Source: Temnopleurus reevesii
Taxonomy: Eukaryota > Echinodermata > Echinoidea > Temnopleuroida > Temnopleuridae
DNA: 64,000 bases
Reading direction: 5' to 3'
NCBI GenBank assembly: GCA_036244855.1
Contig: BQKZ01000622.1
Span: 7,088-71,087 of the forward strand
Of the stretch, positions 10,501-25,500 are shown piece by piece (the first letter of the stretch is position 1; the number at the start of each line of letters is the position of its first letter). A program made the translations under genes and the position numbers. The notes beneath the pieces were generated by a model. The model was not told where the DNA came from and ran no database searches. It saw only the letters and a program-made list of their open reading frames with translations.

Positions 10501-13500
10501 ATGAATACAGTGGAAGAGTTTCCGTATGCCCCTTATTATTTCATTTTTCGTCCACCCCAAACAACCTTCCCCATCCCACTTGCAACGAAACCCTCGCCCA
10601 TATTTATCGTAGTTACCACGACGGCAACCTACCCTTTCAAATTTGCAACCGAATCTCAGTGTCCAAACTAGCCACTTTAACACATGACTCGCGAAAATAC
10701 AAAATGTATTATACATGCGAAACTGCTCCTTTTAGTGGTTCGTTTCTCCTACATTGGGTCATATGTCTGGTATGAAGTATAGTATACCTTTTCAAATCAA
10801 GTTATTGATGTAAACTATGTATGTCTACTGAAATTATGCGATCACTTATTATGATAGATCGTATCAATGCACGAATGTTCAGCGCCACGATTGTTGGACT
10901 ATTTTGCCATTGTTAGGTCATTTATTATAATTAGGGTTGTGTTAGGCCATTTATTGTTAGTCAATGCGTATTTGACATTCGTTCAGAATCTGGAGAAATA
11001 TCAACAAAGGGTGCCGAATTCTGTGTATCAATATCATTATCACAAATTGTTGAATTTGAGAACAGCGCTCTGTAGTGTCAATCCATTTGTTATGAATGCA
11101 AGAATTCAAGAGTAAACGGTAAACGATAACTTCATGATAAGAATCTTTGGATTTGAAAAATATCTGCCAGGCGTAGAAGTGATAAGTTCGGCACACAAGC
11201 GAAAAATTGCTATAGTTCTCAGCCGCTTTCATGCCAGCTACATACTGATCATTCTACACGATAAGGCGTCCCAAAACCAGCCATTATCTCTTCTAATTGG
11301 CGGCTTTATCGGAATTTATCACACCGTGAATGGCAAGCTTTTCTTCACCTCTCAAACACGACAGAGAAAGATGACGGATGTGCCGATTGAAATCGTTGTT
11401 TTGTGCCAAAAGTTTGCAAATTTGATAAAATAGTTGCTTGCTGTGATGTTATCACAGTTTCATTTTATATTCAGGACCATTTTTCCCCCTCAAGATCTAG
11501 ATTGCGGTTGATGAAAAAAGTGGTGTTAGTCCAAATACTGGGAAAGTCTCTTTTGGGGTATAATAGCAGCTCTACGGTTACACTTGATATCTTTTACACT
11601 GATTGACATTGATGCATGTGGTGCCCAAGGCAAGGTATTTATGAATGAACTCCATTTTCTCTCTCAGCCCTACCTGCCTTCTCCTATCCGACCCAGGTTG
11701 CAGAAATAAAAAAGAGAAGATTCAAGTTACAATGAATCTCTCATTGTTAAAAGATAAACAGTCTTTTGACGACATTCTAAAGTTAAACGGGCACTTTATG
11801 ACTTTGGGATGAATGTTCACAAACGCCCTAAAGGCGTACAGGATATGGTTGTGTAGGTGAATAGAAAGAACTCACCGTTGAAAATGAAGAGTACTGTATC
11901 GCTAAAATACTTGTACCTGGCACATGAGCCTAGCTTTAAAAAAAAGCCCAGGACAAATTTAATCTTAAGTTAGATTTTCGCCATTACAAATAGATTTCAA
12001 AGTGAGACAAGAATACATCTGTGTCTTTTTAGCATCATTCCATTAGCTTTATTGTCAAAAGAACACTTACTCTCTATGCACCGAGGACAGCATTCTCCAT
12101 TTTGTGTCTTCAACTCAAAGTTCTGTAAGAAACGAGAACGGTGAATGGGAAACAAACGGTTAATATTTAAGCGTTGTGATCCTAAATATAAAAGATTCAA
12201 TATGAGCTGAAAGTAAAGAAACAAAATATATGTTTTACATGTATACACATACATCAAAACATGTATAACATATCAATAAATAAATGAATATGATTAATAG
12301 GCAAAAACCAGGAACAAATTGAGGCAAATGTCAATTCACTTGCATTGGTGTTTGGAATTAGTGAAGATGTTTATGATTTACACTATTATCATTGAGACGG
12401 GTGTGAAATTACAATTAAAATGAATTTTGGTATACTTATCAAAAAGCAATGAGCATTGGAAAAGGCCATCTCAAGATAACACCATTGTTGTTTGAGCTTA
12501 TATTGGATGGAAAGTTTGCCATTAATCACAAAGGTAAAACACATTGGATTGTTCCAGTAATCGATAAAGCTTATCATCGTTACAACGAAGAATGGCCCAT
12601 TACAATGAGATTCCTTGACACTAATTAGCAGGCTTAATTTTTTTTAAGTCACTGTACTTTAAAGAAACCAGTTCCAGGATCCGTATATTAAGCTTTTGGA
12701 TTAAATTAGCCCCCTAAAGTGATATCCCTCTGCATTTGATGACAAAAAATATTGAATTCCTATGAACGAGAGAGATGATGGAGCAGTAGAATAAAGTATT
12801 AAAGTAAAACATTTCTAGCGACTGAAACGTATCATGACACTCTGCAAGTACATGTTAAATTTCGAAACGCATGAGAAAATATTCAATGTGATTTTCATAC
12901 AAAGGACAATATATATTGTTTTAAGGAATGCAGAAATGAAATGAAATAATAGCACAAACCACTTCATGTATAGCTCGACTGGTGTATGATATACACATAT
13001 CGATTAGCTAAAGAATGTTGTCAATTAGACCGTTCATAGCTTAAAGCTATAGGCTTATACAATAGAGGCATCAATAAGGAACTTTCACCACATGAGTTCC
13101 AACGTGATTTCGCATTTCCTAATGTTTACAATCAATGGCTATTGGTGCATTGTTTCGGCGTCGCCTAAGCGATAAAGGATATAATACCCTAATCGATTGC
13201 GGTATTGAGATGGAAGATTAACCAAGCAAATCTGTAACGCCTGGTTTCAAGCAAGATACTTTCTATTATGAAGACGATCACTATTGGGAGGATGACTTAT
13301 TTAATAGTGCCACACACTGTCGACATAGTTCCAATAAAATCTATTTTGTTAAGTCAATGACACGAACCCGTGTCACCTGCATTTCAAGGTTTTCTGTTGA
13401 TATCGTTTCGACATTGATTTCTTGCAGTGATGTTAATGCTGATGATAAACGATTAAGTTCCTGGAAGACTGTAATTAGCTGATGACATCAAGTGAAATGG

Positions 13501-16500
13501 GGACAGTGTGATTTGATTGAAATATGAATTAAATAGTCACTAGTTTGGGATAAGTATGCTTTTTAGGAGGAAAATAATGTTTATACGTTTTCGTTTAAAT
13601 GAAATTGTAAGTCAATGACATAGGAAATATCCGCTTCAAATGAAATGCTGTGGTGCAGTATTGAGCAATAGCTTTCGTACAATATCCTTCCATTCTGATT
13701 CATTGTACAACGAAAGCATTGCGTACATTCTCGCTTGTTTTGGATACCAGAGAAGATTAACACAGATGTACTGCCCTGATTCTACGAAATACCATGATAC
13801 AGATCTGATGAATACACCTTTTCGAAGGGTCAAACACCTGTTACGCGAGCCGTATACCAATATCAATCTATGGAAGCGTGCCATGATCAGATTAATCAAT
13901 AATATGATAGACTAATAGTCGTGATTAGCGTTCGGGAACACCTCCCAAAAAGAACCAAGATGATTTGCGTTTTATATTAACCCTCACATGGAATTCAACG
14001 TGGGTTATACCCTTCATTAAACCTTCTCTGAATTTCTCCATCTTCCACAAAACTAGGCTCAGTAATTTCCTGGCACTGATACAAATCCCCCAATCATCAA
14101 TTCTACAAAAAATGCCTCGATAATGCCTATTATGAGTTGTCAAGATTGATTGTGTAATCGTATGAAGGAGTTATGATCTATGAAGCATACCCACCCTTAA
14201 AGTGTCATTGTATTGAATTATTCAACGTTAAGCTCCTGGCACGTATACGCGCAATACGCATAATTAACAACATTTCTCCCAAACCATTGACCTTTGTATG
14301 TAAGTTGAAAAAGAGAAAGGAATCAGAGGTAGGGAGACACAAAATGTGAGGGGGGCTGTCTCAATCACCCCTCCGAACTGGAAATGTTTAAGCAAGAACT
14401 TCCCCTCTCCCATACGATACCTAAGATTTGTTTTCACCATTTTGTTTATTTATACCTAATGCATTTCATCATGACCAACTAACCTGTCCCTCATTGTTTC
14501 CTTTTATGTGTGCTTTCTTCTTCAAATACTGCAGACTATTTACCATATGTTCTTTTAACAAGTTTGAAACGTGCTCTCTTTTTTCCCCCAAAAAACACAT
14601 TTCTTTTGATTTTTCTGTGCAATATATTTGCAGGTGATGATGTGACCTAGAATGGTGATTAGAGGTGACATGTCCAATCGGCTTACACACACCTGAGCAG
14701 TCTACGGGATCCCATGGCGCCACGAGGTATATCACGTGCATGACACGGCTGACCAATCAGATGTCGTTAATTACTACCTTTCGCTCGAAAGCAATAAAAC
14801 TCGGTATGTGATATGCCCCTCTCGCGGTTGAGAGAGCAGAGGAATGGTCACGCTATATGAGAGATGTATAAAACAATGTTCCGCTTGATGTGGACGCTCT
14901 GTGGGTGAGTATAGTATTGATACGCATGTAGAAATCAATAAATTGCTTTGTAAAACAGATAGAATGGAATCCCATATCTGAGACACTCGTTCTATCCCCA
15001 TGGGCCCGTAAGAAACATCGGGGAATCGGAATTGATTTAGGAGTAAAAGTGTGGTGCTACATAAAACCCCAGGGCCAATAAGTTTATCTTAAAAGCTGTT
15101 AATTGCCCTGGGATTAGATAAGTCTATGGGGAGGTTTTAAAATAGTTTCCAATCGTTCGTTGACCCGATATCGACATATTTTCCTACAAAAGCTATTGGC
15201 GAAAAATCAAAACGAGAACGTATCCTTTTGGCGAATGCAGCTACCTTTCAGGATATTTTTCTTCAAAGCTGTGAATCACAACAGCAATGGCAACCGTTCA
15301 CTAAATTTATTTTTTACAATTACCAATCATAAAAACTTAATTTACATAATTTTCCTGATATTCCAGATGTAGATTAATCTTAGTTGTAGTCTTAGTCATG
15401 TTAGTGAAGGATGTTTAATGTTACAGGGAGAACTAAAGATATTCGACAACTCATTTTACCTCCGGATATGACTAATGACGAATATTTCGTCTCATGTTTG
15501 AGGTAGACATCCCTCTATACCTTTGCTGGAACGATAATCCCTCAGCAATCTTTACTCCATAGAATACTCCGGTAATTAACCTTAAACTAGATCGTCTATA
15601 CCCTCTCCCATGAGTAAACTTCATGCGACTAAGATTATGATAAAGCATTTTTGTAGCCACCCTCTCCTTTATCACTCAGCAATATCAGGTAGTCATACAT
15701 TTTTGGCAAGAGTTTATAAAAGAGATACATTTTGGAACAAATTTTGGTTACCTCTACAGTTATCATGTTTCGTCTAATACTGGCAGTCCCTTGTAATGTA
15801 TATAATCTACCTTTTATCACGCGAAAGGAATAGTTTGCTATTGATTTCCGTTATATTATCAAAATTAAGGGAAACTATATTTGGAGCATCGTGGTGTAGT
15901 CGTTCACACTCTTGCCTTTCTAATATGGGGTCATAGGTTAGAATCCCTTTCATGGCGTTAATTTCCTTTAGCAAGATATTCATCCACAACGTTCTGCGCT
16001 CGACCACTGGGTTGAGATTTGGTAGCTAATAGGAATTTAATCATTGAAAGCAAGTGCGCGTAGCACCTGCACTGCTAAAGCCACGGTAGTAATGTTGAAT
16101 TGTAGTACTTGTGTTTATGAACTTCTGATACTTCTGATAAAGTAGGCCAAATAGGCCTATTTGGCGATTTATAAGAACAAATACTTATTAATTGTTATCA
16201 CTAAAATTTGCCATAAATTGTGTACCATCAATTATACTTGAATAAATATAATAATATACATGTTCCATACCTGTTCACATTGCAGGTTACCCCGGCACTC
16301 CTCCACACGGCACTGTACGAGACCGTTAGTGCAGCTGCAAGATTCACACACGCTTTGGTGCCATACGTCACCATCCTGCCAAGAAGATAGTTCAACACAG
16401 GGATTTAGACATCTTACTTTGAAAATAGGACATGCACAAATCTATACCTATGATAAAAAGACTAAAAATACTCATCATACAATCATAGTGATGGTATTAT

Positions 16501-19500
16501 ATGTTTTCCCTATTAATTTCAAAGTGATTTTAAATCTATTAACGTTTAATTTCGGTATTTAATTTTGTGCAGAATGCGTACGATTGCCTCCATATGTTGG
16601 CGACATATATGTTGTGGAATTTTTGGTCATACTCCCCCCCCCCCCCCCCGCCTTTCTCTCTGTATCGCTCTATCTCTCTGACTCCCTCTCTCTTCCTCTT
16701 GCCCTCTCGTACCTTATGTATATATATATCTAAGAGTAAATTGTTGACGAGCATTCATCAGTTTTTCACATTAAAACATTAACCCCTCCCCCAAAAAATT
16801 CAACTTAAAAATAAAATATTAACTTAGGTCCTACCTGATATTTGGTCCCATTGACGTCACACACTAATGGTTCACAGCGCGGACAGCAATCCCCTTCATC
16901 CTGCACTATGTTACCAGAAGGACAGTTTAATGTAGACGGACAAGTTTCTCTGTGACACATGACAGTTGATTCCTACGAATGAAAATTTTTAGATGAAATA
17001 CAAAGTTTTAGATTTAGAGATTAGATGAATACGACTTAAACCAGCTATAGATACGTTGTTACAGATGCAAATAAATAATTAGCAATTAATCTTGATAAAA
17101 GAATTATATAGATATAAATTTGAATTTCCAATCAGGGAGATCTAATCTAAAGCTAATTTTTCCCATAACATTTTCGATATAAGTGGGTTTGTTAGTTTGT
17201 GGCATCCTCATCTGAACCCTAGTTAGTGGGGTAAAAGTTGTTATCACTGTGAGAAAAACGGAACAGGGGTTTGGACAAAGTAAACAACTTCCATTGAAAT
17301 GTATTCTCCAAGTTGCATGCATACAAACGAAAGTTCATTCCCTCTTAATCTTTTGAAAATATAGAACAAGTGTCTCACACGTTCAGTGAATAAACAGGTA
17401 AGAGATTTTCTTCTGTAATCATAAAGCTGTTGTGAACGATGGAATAAAGTTGTTTATTTGTCCAACTCATTAATATTTCTACTCACAGTGTTTACTCTCG
17501 ATTCCGAGACTAGCAGCATTTCCGATGTGTTTAGCTCATATTCCTCGAAAATTATTTCCCAAAAGGAAAGGGCGATGATTGACGATCCCTATACCCGAAG
17601 CAGCTATTCCTTAGCTCCAGACACAATCCCTTTTCTGTCAGATCTATTGTTCTTAATCGATTAATGTGCTATGTCGGTCATAACCCTTTTGGGTTTGATG
17701 TGGAAAAGAGAAAAAAATGCAATGACTGGCAGGAACACGGGAATAGAAAACACTTGTCTTGTTTCGAACAGGAATTCTGTCCTAGATCTAACAACCTAGT
17801 CAGTCTGAGCTGGACAAAAACAACGAGTCAAACAAAAGAGGAAAAGGCAGAGCTGAACATCTCAATATACTTTGCGAGTTGCTGTAGAAATTCACACTTG
17901 GTATAGGTAAGCAGGGATACAGGTATTTACAGTGTATACTTATCATATGATTACCTAATTTATTGCAGATCAGTTTAACATTGGCCAAAATATTGACATC
18001 GTTCTGTGGATGTGTATTATGTTTTCCAATGTGTGTGCATTCTTTCATTTGCTCATTTGTTTCACGCCTTCATTCATTGATTGCAATTTCTTGTGAAAAG
18101 ATCTAATCAGCAATTGCTGCTTTCCTTTGGGGGACCTTAACAAGGCTTACCATTGAATGACTCAAATTTACATCTACTATTCTGAATTTTCATTACTGAA
18201 TCGCAATGTTTTAACACCAAACTTTTCACATGTTTGTCCCGAGGCACATTTATTATTTTACGGACGACCTTTAGATCAACAACATGACTGATTCATCGAA
18301 CACATAAGGAGAGAAGTGATGACGAAGCCAAAGAGCATTATCCTATTTCAAATCCAATATTCTTCATAAATGTGTCTCCGTGGCTCAAAGCAAGATTTAG
18401 CAATCATCTTAAAGAATAATTAGGGGTGAATGTTTAACTACTAAATGTGCTAGTGTTCGAAAAATCCACGGAGCGCCTTTGAATTGCTGTTCAGCTGTTT
18501 GGGGGAACGATTAGTAACTCATATATTGCTACAGTTTCAGAGAAGAACCTCTGCTAATAAAACAAGTCATAAATTTAGAAACCGTATATGGATGACACAA
18601 TTAATACAATAACCATTTACATGGAATCTTCACATCCTCAATAGTCACCGTTCGACGAAAAACAGTTTCCTTTGAGGAGTAATTAAAAGCGGTAATTAAA
18701 AGAGGAAAGTGGTGATTAAAACGAGTGAAAGTGAACAGGTTGTTGGGGGAACCCCGTTACTTACCAAGCAAACGCACTTGGTACACTTGTCTTTGAACAC
18801 AGTTTGCCCTGCGTCGAAGATGTTGTTCCGAAAGAGACACCTGTCACCGAGATCGAAGACCTTTCTCTGGGCTGTGGTGGAGGGAAGGAAACAAAGAGTC
18901 TTAATAAATTGATGGTAAAGAAATACAGAAACACAGAGGTATGGAAATTGTTATCAGTTTACCCATATTTGTGAAACAGAGGTTAGAAGTAAAGGGCACG
19001 TTTACAATGGTTTGGATTTTGTTAATTCATTCATATTCTAATGAAAATTGTTCTTTTTAATTTCTGTAGTTATGTCTCAGAATGAAGTACATGTACATTA
19101 ACATCATAACACAGTGAAAAAGGACAGAATTTAGGTCCTTAAAGAATCATGTCTCATGAGGTAAAATAGAAAATAGACCTTTTAATCTTTGATCAAATTA
19201 ACTAATATCGAAATCAAATATGATGTATTTAGTCAGTAACAATTGTTGTAAGGTATTTAAGTCAGTAACAATTCTTGCAAGGTGTGTTCGTGTGTAGCTC
19301 TGCATTCCTGTTCACCCAATCTTGCCTTTTTACGTTGCTGCACTAACCATGTTCGATTGAAGTTAGGAGAAAATGATAACATTCTTTAAACTTACCAACG
19401 CATTTGGGGCAGCACTGGCCTTCGGGTGTTTCCACTTGATATTCGGGGCAAGATAAAACAGGGCAAGTTTGTTTGGAACACGTGGCTCTTCCATTCTGTA

Positions 19501-22500
19501 TTCAAGGGGAGATACAATGGTACATGAGTAAAAGAAGGTATTGTGGGGTTACACTGATAGGTCTGCAATGGGTCTGGGCAGTCCGCCTGGGCTATGCCTC
19601 ATTTTTTTAGCTGAAATATAATGTTATAATCTTGTACCGAGATGGGCAGTAGTAAATGGCGTGGCCCGTGAATGATGATTATGCCAATGTCAAAGAGAGG
19701 TAGTCGGCTAAGTATAGGCAAATATATCATCGCAGTTCAATCGCAAGTCGTATATAATTTGTATTTGGGATGTATTTTATTATATAGAATCCTAAAATGG
19801 GAAGTAATAACAAACATTGAATTTACAGTAACATTTATGAGAAAGGAAAAGGTCACTGTAATTGGTGGTTAAGAAAATATTGCGTTGATGATCGGTGACC
19901 GAATAACATCGTCGTTTGCAATGACAGGAATATACTTTGGGGTACACAAGCTAGATGTGTGTGACTGTTCACGAAGGATATCATAATAATTATTGAACAT
20001 GGGAACAAATTAGGTAAAATCATGATCCAGGGTCAACCATAATTATAGATACTCACTTGACAGACGCATTCTGTACATGGGTCGGAATCACGAGAGAACC
20101 TTTCACCTTCGGCATGCAGTCTGCCATCTACAAAACAACCTGGAGGCAAGATCAAAAAGGAAAATTAAAAATATATCTAGATTTATGTGTCTGATACGGA
20201 CCTTGGTACTTTTTTTTTCAGTGTGTGAGTGTGTATGTATGGGGTTTTTGTATTACCATTTTACATACTCACATAGGCTTGCGCATTTTAACTGAAAAAT
20301 GTAGGGCTGCAGCCGCCCCCTCCCCCGCCGACTCGTTACACGGTCACTGTCTAAAGCTCCTTCTCGAACGACAAATCATAGAGAATATGTAATTGTTTAT
20401 TATATTGTGACCAAACCATCCCAAACGATAAAAATAAGAATAATAACTGTGAACGGGGATCAGTTTCCTAAATGTTCAGCAATAGTTCTTTACTACAAAT
20501 CGTCTTCGTGATTCTGTTCAAACGCATTCGTTTCGGTATCTCACCAAGGTTAGTATGCGAAGAAAAATAGCAGAAAAAACGGTTTAATGATAAAACTTCA
20601 AATATAGAAATAATATGAGAAGAAGAAAACGAAAAGGATGCTCTACATATTTAAAAAAAAAGGGAACATGGTCAGGGGTAATTCGAGGAAGAAGATGGAC
20701 GATGAGATCACGAGAAAGAAAATCATTTATGAAAACATAACGATAAATACATGGAAATTAACGAACATGAAATATCCAGAAGGCTGGCCTCGATAACCAT
20801 GATAACCGTACCCGGGACTGTTGTGGTTTGGAAATATTTTATCTATCTCTATAATTACAAATCTCTATGTTTGTTTTTCATTTATTTTCATAGTTTTAGT
20901 GGTGCAGAGTTGTATTGTGGTTACTTCTACAGGGTTGTTAAACAATTCTCTTCCTCCAACCGTGCAGATCGGTACGACTGAAATCAAATAATTGCGATGA
21001 CATGGTTTGGTCCACTGCAGCTCGTTCCACCCACATTGTGAAGTGTATTATAAGTCAGTCAAGTGTAGCTCTATACAAGTCTGTCTATCAAAGGGAACTC
21101 CTAACGATTGACGGCAACACGGCTGACTCTGCGCCGGCTTGGCGCTGGGACTGGCGTGCAGACCGCCACTTAACCGACCAATGCCGTGTTATCCCCATTT
21201 ACAAATTGTAATTTGCAGCTTTCGTTGTGGAATGAGCTCCATTCTTTCCCATTCAGTAATTGGGTTTTTCATTTTTTGCTATTTATGGGAGGCACAGAGA
21301 GATGATTTCAAACAATGGCAGAGTAATATTGGAAGGCTTTCATGGGGCTTAGCTTTTAATGTGCCTTTAAGCCCTCGACATACCCAGCTACTCACGATAT
21401 ATCGTGTGATAATACGTGCGTGTCATGAGCAAATCCAACCATGCTTACATTCAATTTATCATCGCAATCAGACATGAAATGTCATTTTACTCTAGAGGGA
21501 TAATTGCTCCATCTTAATCCTTCCTCATATTTCTTTATTAATTTTCATTTCCCCCTGTTTTGCTTTCCACGTGGTTAGGAAACGCGAACGGGGAGAAGAA
21601 AAGGAGGTCCGTTACATTTTACCAGACAGTCAATATGGAGTTATTTTCCGAAAAAGGCATAATGCTGAAGCGTCATTATCATTTAATCTATTCAAAAATA
21701 TGAGTACTTAGCTGACTGGCGCCATACAACTGGCTTGTTCATTATCGATGTATTATACAGAGCTTTCCCCAAATACAAATTTGGGCGAATTCTACATTTT
21801 AATGGTAGGGTACCCAGCAAGCAACACGCAATCGCATTCATGGGGCGGACTCAAATTGTGTTTTCATAGATTGTGCAGCTACCCCAATAATATCTACAAA
21901 TTATCTACTGTGATGACTTGAAATTACACCAAATATATTGGCCAGAAAAGGAAATATTATTCTTTGCAATGAGTATGCCATGGGCGAGCCCCGAGAGTAG
22001 TCTCAGACAATCCCAGACAATCTTCGTCTAATGATTAGTATTTAGATTGCTCTTTTATTCCTGTTGTTATTCGGAAAACGTTTTGATTATGACTAGCGAT
22101 TTGCTGCAGAGCATTATTGAATAAAATATGTATTTTTGTTGCCCCAACGTCTCTAAGGATCCAGACACGCACACAATATAAGAGCCCATCTGATTTTCTG
22201 CCAAAATGCTACTGTCAACCAGTGAGTCGTTGTAAAGTTCTGGCCTAATGTCATATTTGTCTGCATATAAATCATACGCATTGTACACTTAAGAGGACAG
22301 TCACACCTAAGGCTTATCCCATCCTGTTGCAAAACTAAATTATCTCAAATTCAAACTACGAACTATACATTAATATTTTGTTTAATCAATGAATGTGTAC
22401 AATTGATATTGATAAGAATAAACGACAAAAATTTCAAACTGAATACAAGACAGTTCTGTAATAATTTCAATTTTGTTGATGCGGTTTGAGAGCAGGGCGG

Positions 22501-25500
22501 GATCAGTCCGTTGATGTGACTATTCTATTAAAAGACGAGTCATTGGAAACTTTGGAAATTTGGAAATTTATTCATGTATTTATTGCATATTGATTAAGTG
22601 ACTGCATATCCCTTTTACGAGTTATCAAATACTATGGTACTCTCTTCCCATCTTTACCAAAATTGTCTCAAACATAGTTATCCCCAATATGGATTTTGCT
22701 CATTATGCTCTAAAACAAAGAATCAACGAAATAATCCTGGTAGTGTTTGGTTATGATTCACATAATATAGGTAATACAGAATTATTTAGGTAGAAAGTAA
22801 TTTAGGGGTGTTTTACCGATAGAAGATGGGATTAAAATGCACTGGTGAGCAAATGAGCATTTCTCATCTTAGTTTGTGATAGAAAAAGGTTCGTCTTCTT
22901 TTTTCTTTTTTTTTTCTTTTTTTTTGGGGGGGGGGGGGTTGGAGAGGGTCCTTACCTGTACATGACGGACAACATTGGCCAGGTAACACCTCTGAGCCGA
23001 ACGGACAGTCAAGAGCTTCGCACTGCATCACAGAAGCTGTTATGACGCCCTCCTGTGATGGGAGAAAGTGAACCACTGTTTAGTGACGGAGATGAAACAG
23101 ATGACGGTGGANGATGATGATGATGATGATGATGATAGATGTGGTGGTGGAGATGATGTTGATGACGATGATATCGCTGATGATGATAGTATAAATGATG
23201 GTGACGATGCTCTTATTGTTGTTGATATTGATGAGAATGCTTATGATGATGGGGATGATGTTGATGCTGGTGGCGGCGGTGGTTGTAAAAGGGTGTATGA
23301 TATGGCTCCTGCTGTGCTTCTGCTGCTGCTGACGATGATCATGATAATGATTGAGAATATACTCAAAGTGTTAGTTTTTTTTTTTTTAATTTTTAATTAT
23401 GATTAAATGTATAGAAAAAACCTTAAATTATTTTTGTGTAATTTCTTATTTTAATTTAGATATATTTATTTCAGCAATATTTCTGTTAAAGTTGTTTAAT
23501 TCTTTTAACATGGTTTCAAGCTTATGATTAAAGTTAGTTTATTTTAGTTCGTCTTCTCTGTTTTCTTTTATTTTAAATAGTTCTCATTTGTAGTATTGTA
23601 TATAGTTTGTTTGTAATGGATTCATGTATGCATGTTTTTATATTTTATTATATATATATACTTGTATATCTTTTAATCTAGGGCTTTCTTGGAAAGCAGG
23701 TCAGCTGCGCTGACTTGAAGAAACCACCCTACTAAAAGAAGACTTTGATAAATAAATAAATAAATGACGATAAATGTGATGTTGATGATGATGATGATAA
23801 TTATTATCATTATTTTAACTACGATGATCATCATCATGATGGTGGAGGCAATGATAATGAAGAATATCACAACCAATTACACGATGAAAATAGGGCTATA
23901 ATTAAACTATAATCAGGTTTGGTGTTGCACTTTAAACGAATCGCATTGGCAACATATAAAGCAGGAAACACATCCTCGTCATCAATACGTTTTATGGATC
24001 TGCATCGATGTGGCATCTTTAACTCAACTATTCAGATAGAATCAGATGTACTAACATTGTGACAAATCTCTTAAAGCTTCAATGACGGAAATCTATTGTG
24101 ACTCAAAGGATTGTAAAATGATGTCACCCAGTTTTCGGGGATCTGCTGAACTTTAGGATAGCTTCATTAAATAAATGAGATTAGAGAGTTGGCTTGCATT
24201 ATAGCCACAGGTGTCTGTCCGAGGGAAGTATCAAATTTGTCAACTTTAATCCAACACAGACAACTTGTGCCTTTTCCGTCAGAAAGTAACTTGGCTTCCG
24301 CTTGTTATGGCGAAGCACCAATTGTCATTTTATGTCAAACAGGTTTCAACGGAATGGCAATGGACCTGACAAAGCAGTATCGGCTTGGCTTTCATTACTC
24401 ATTTAGCCGTTTTAGCATGTGCACAATAAAGTACACTTTGCACTGTCTAAGAGAAAGCAGACCGGAATATTTTTTCATATATAATTCACGAATAGTATTA
24501 ATTAACTTTATATTTGATGCTATTTAGATCTAATCGAGTATTTATCATTCCATTACAAAATGTTTGTTTCAAATCGAAAAAAATGATACTACAAAGTGCT
24601 TTGTGCTGTTTAGAAATACTCGATTATAGAGTCGTTACAACGCCATTATATTTTGTTTTGCGTGTATGTCCACAGGGATAAGGGGATAAAGTTAGAAAAA
24701 TAATACAACTTAAAATCTACCATTGATCTTCAACATACCCAATGTTTTATTGCATTAATTGAAGCAATGCTGTCATTTGATTCCTTTCATTGCATCTGTG
24801 CATTGACCGTCATTCTACATGTAAACATCCGCTCATGATATCCTGCACTGTGTGAAGATGGCAAGGGCAATATCTACCAAAAACTTCCATTGAATCATTC
24901 TCAATATATAGACGGAGACAATAGACATTTCCTTCCCTTTTATTCTGTGGAGGAACCTCAAACTGGTGTCGCACCAGCTCGGTGATTGAACAAGGAGGCC
25001 GCGATCTTTTCTGCGTGGACGTTGCCTGAATGAGAGATGTTTACTATGACTATTTTATTTGTCCCTTCTGCACATGTTCTGCTCAGGATGCTGGTAACAC
25101 TCACCACATACATAACAAGCTGTCCAGGTTCATATCATTCAGCTCTTTTTGCATTAATATTACATTCCTACATTCATTTATAATGATCAACGTTCCCAGG
25201 TATTGATTTGTTTTGCTCCCAGTAAGGCATGGTTTGCACCTGCCATTTCGAAGCGTTTCGTGTCAGTGGACGGGCGAAGCAGGTGGACGGATAAACGCTT
25301 TACTTTATTTAACCTTCTCTATATGCCCTCCAACGACACACGATGAACTTCAACGTCCTATCTGTTACGATTTGTACTCGAGTAATATATTATCGAAACC
25401 TTATATTAACATTACAGCATACAATCATGAATGCATATTGTTAACTGTTAACAGGGAACGTTCCCATGACATCACATTTTCAGGTTAGACGGGATAATTA

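Noticed and set aside
18861..18871. Alternative acceptor for exon 7 four bases into the exon
   Set aside because: It would break the phase-1 codon left by exon 6, so the outer AG was preferred.
21002..21477. Two overlapping plus-strand frames (69 and 112 codons)
   Set aside because: No domain, in a BMPER intron, no supportive splice pattern.
23068..23406. Asp-rich 112-codon plus-strand frame
   Set aside because: Produced by the GAT microsatellite and containing an ambiguous base; no domain.
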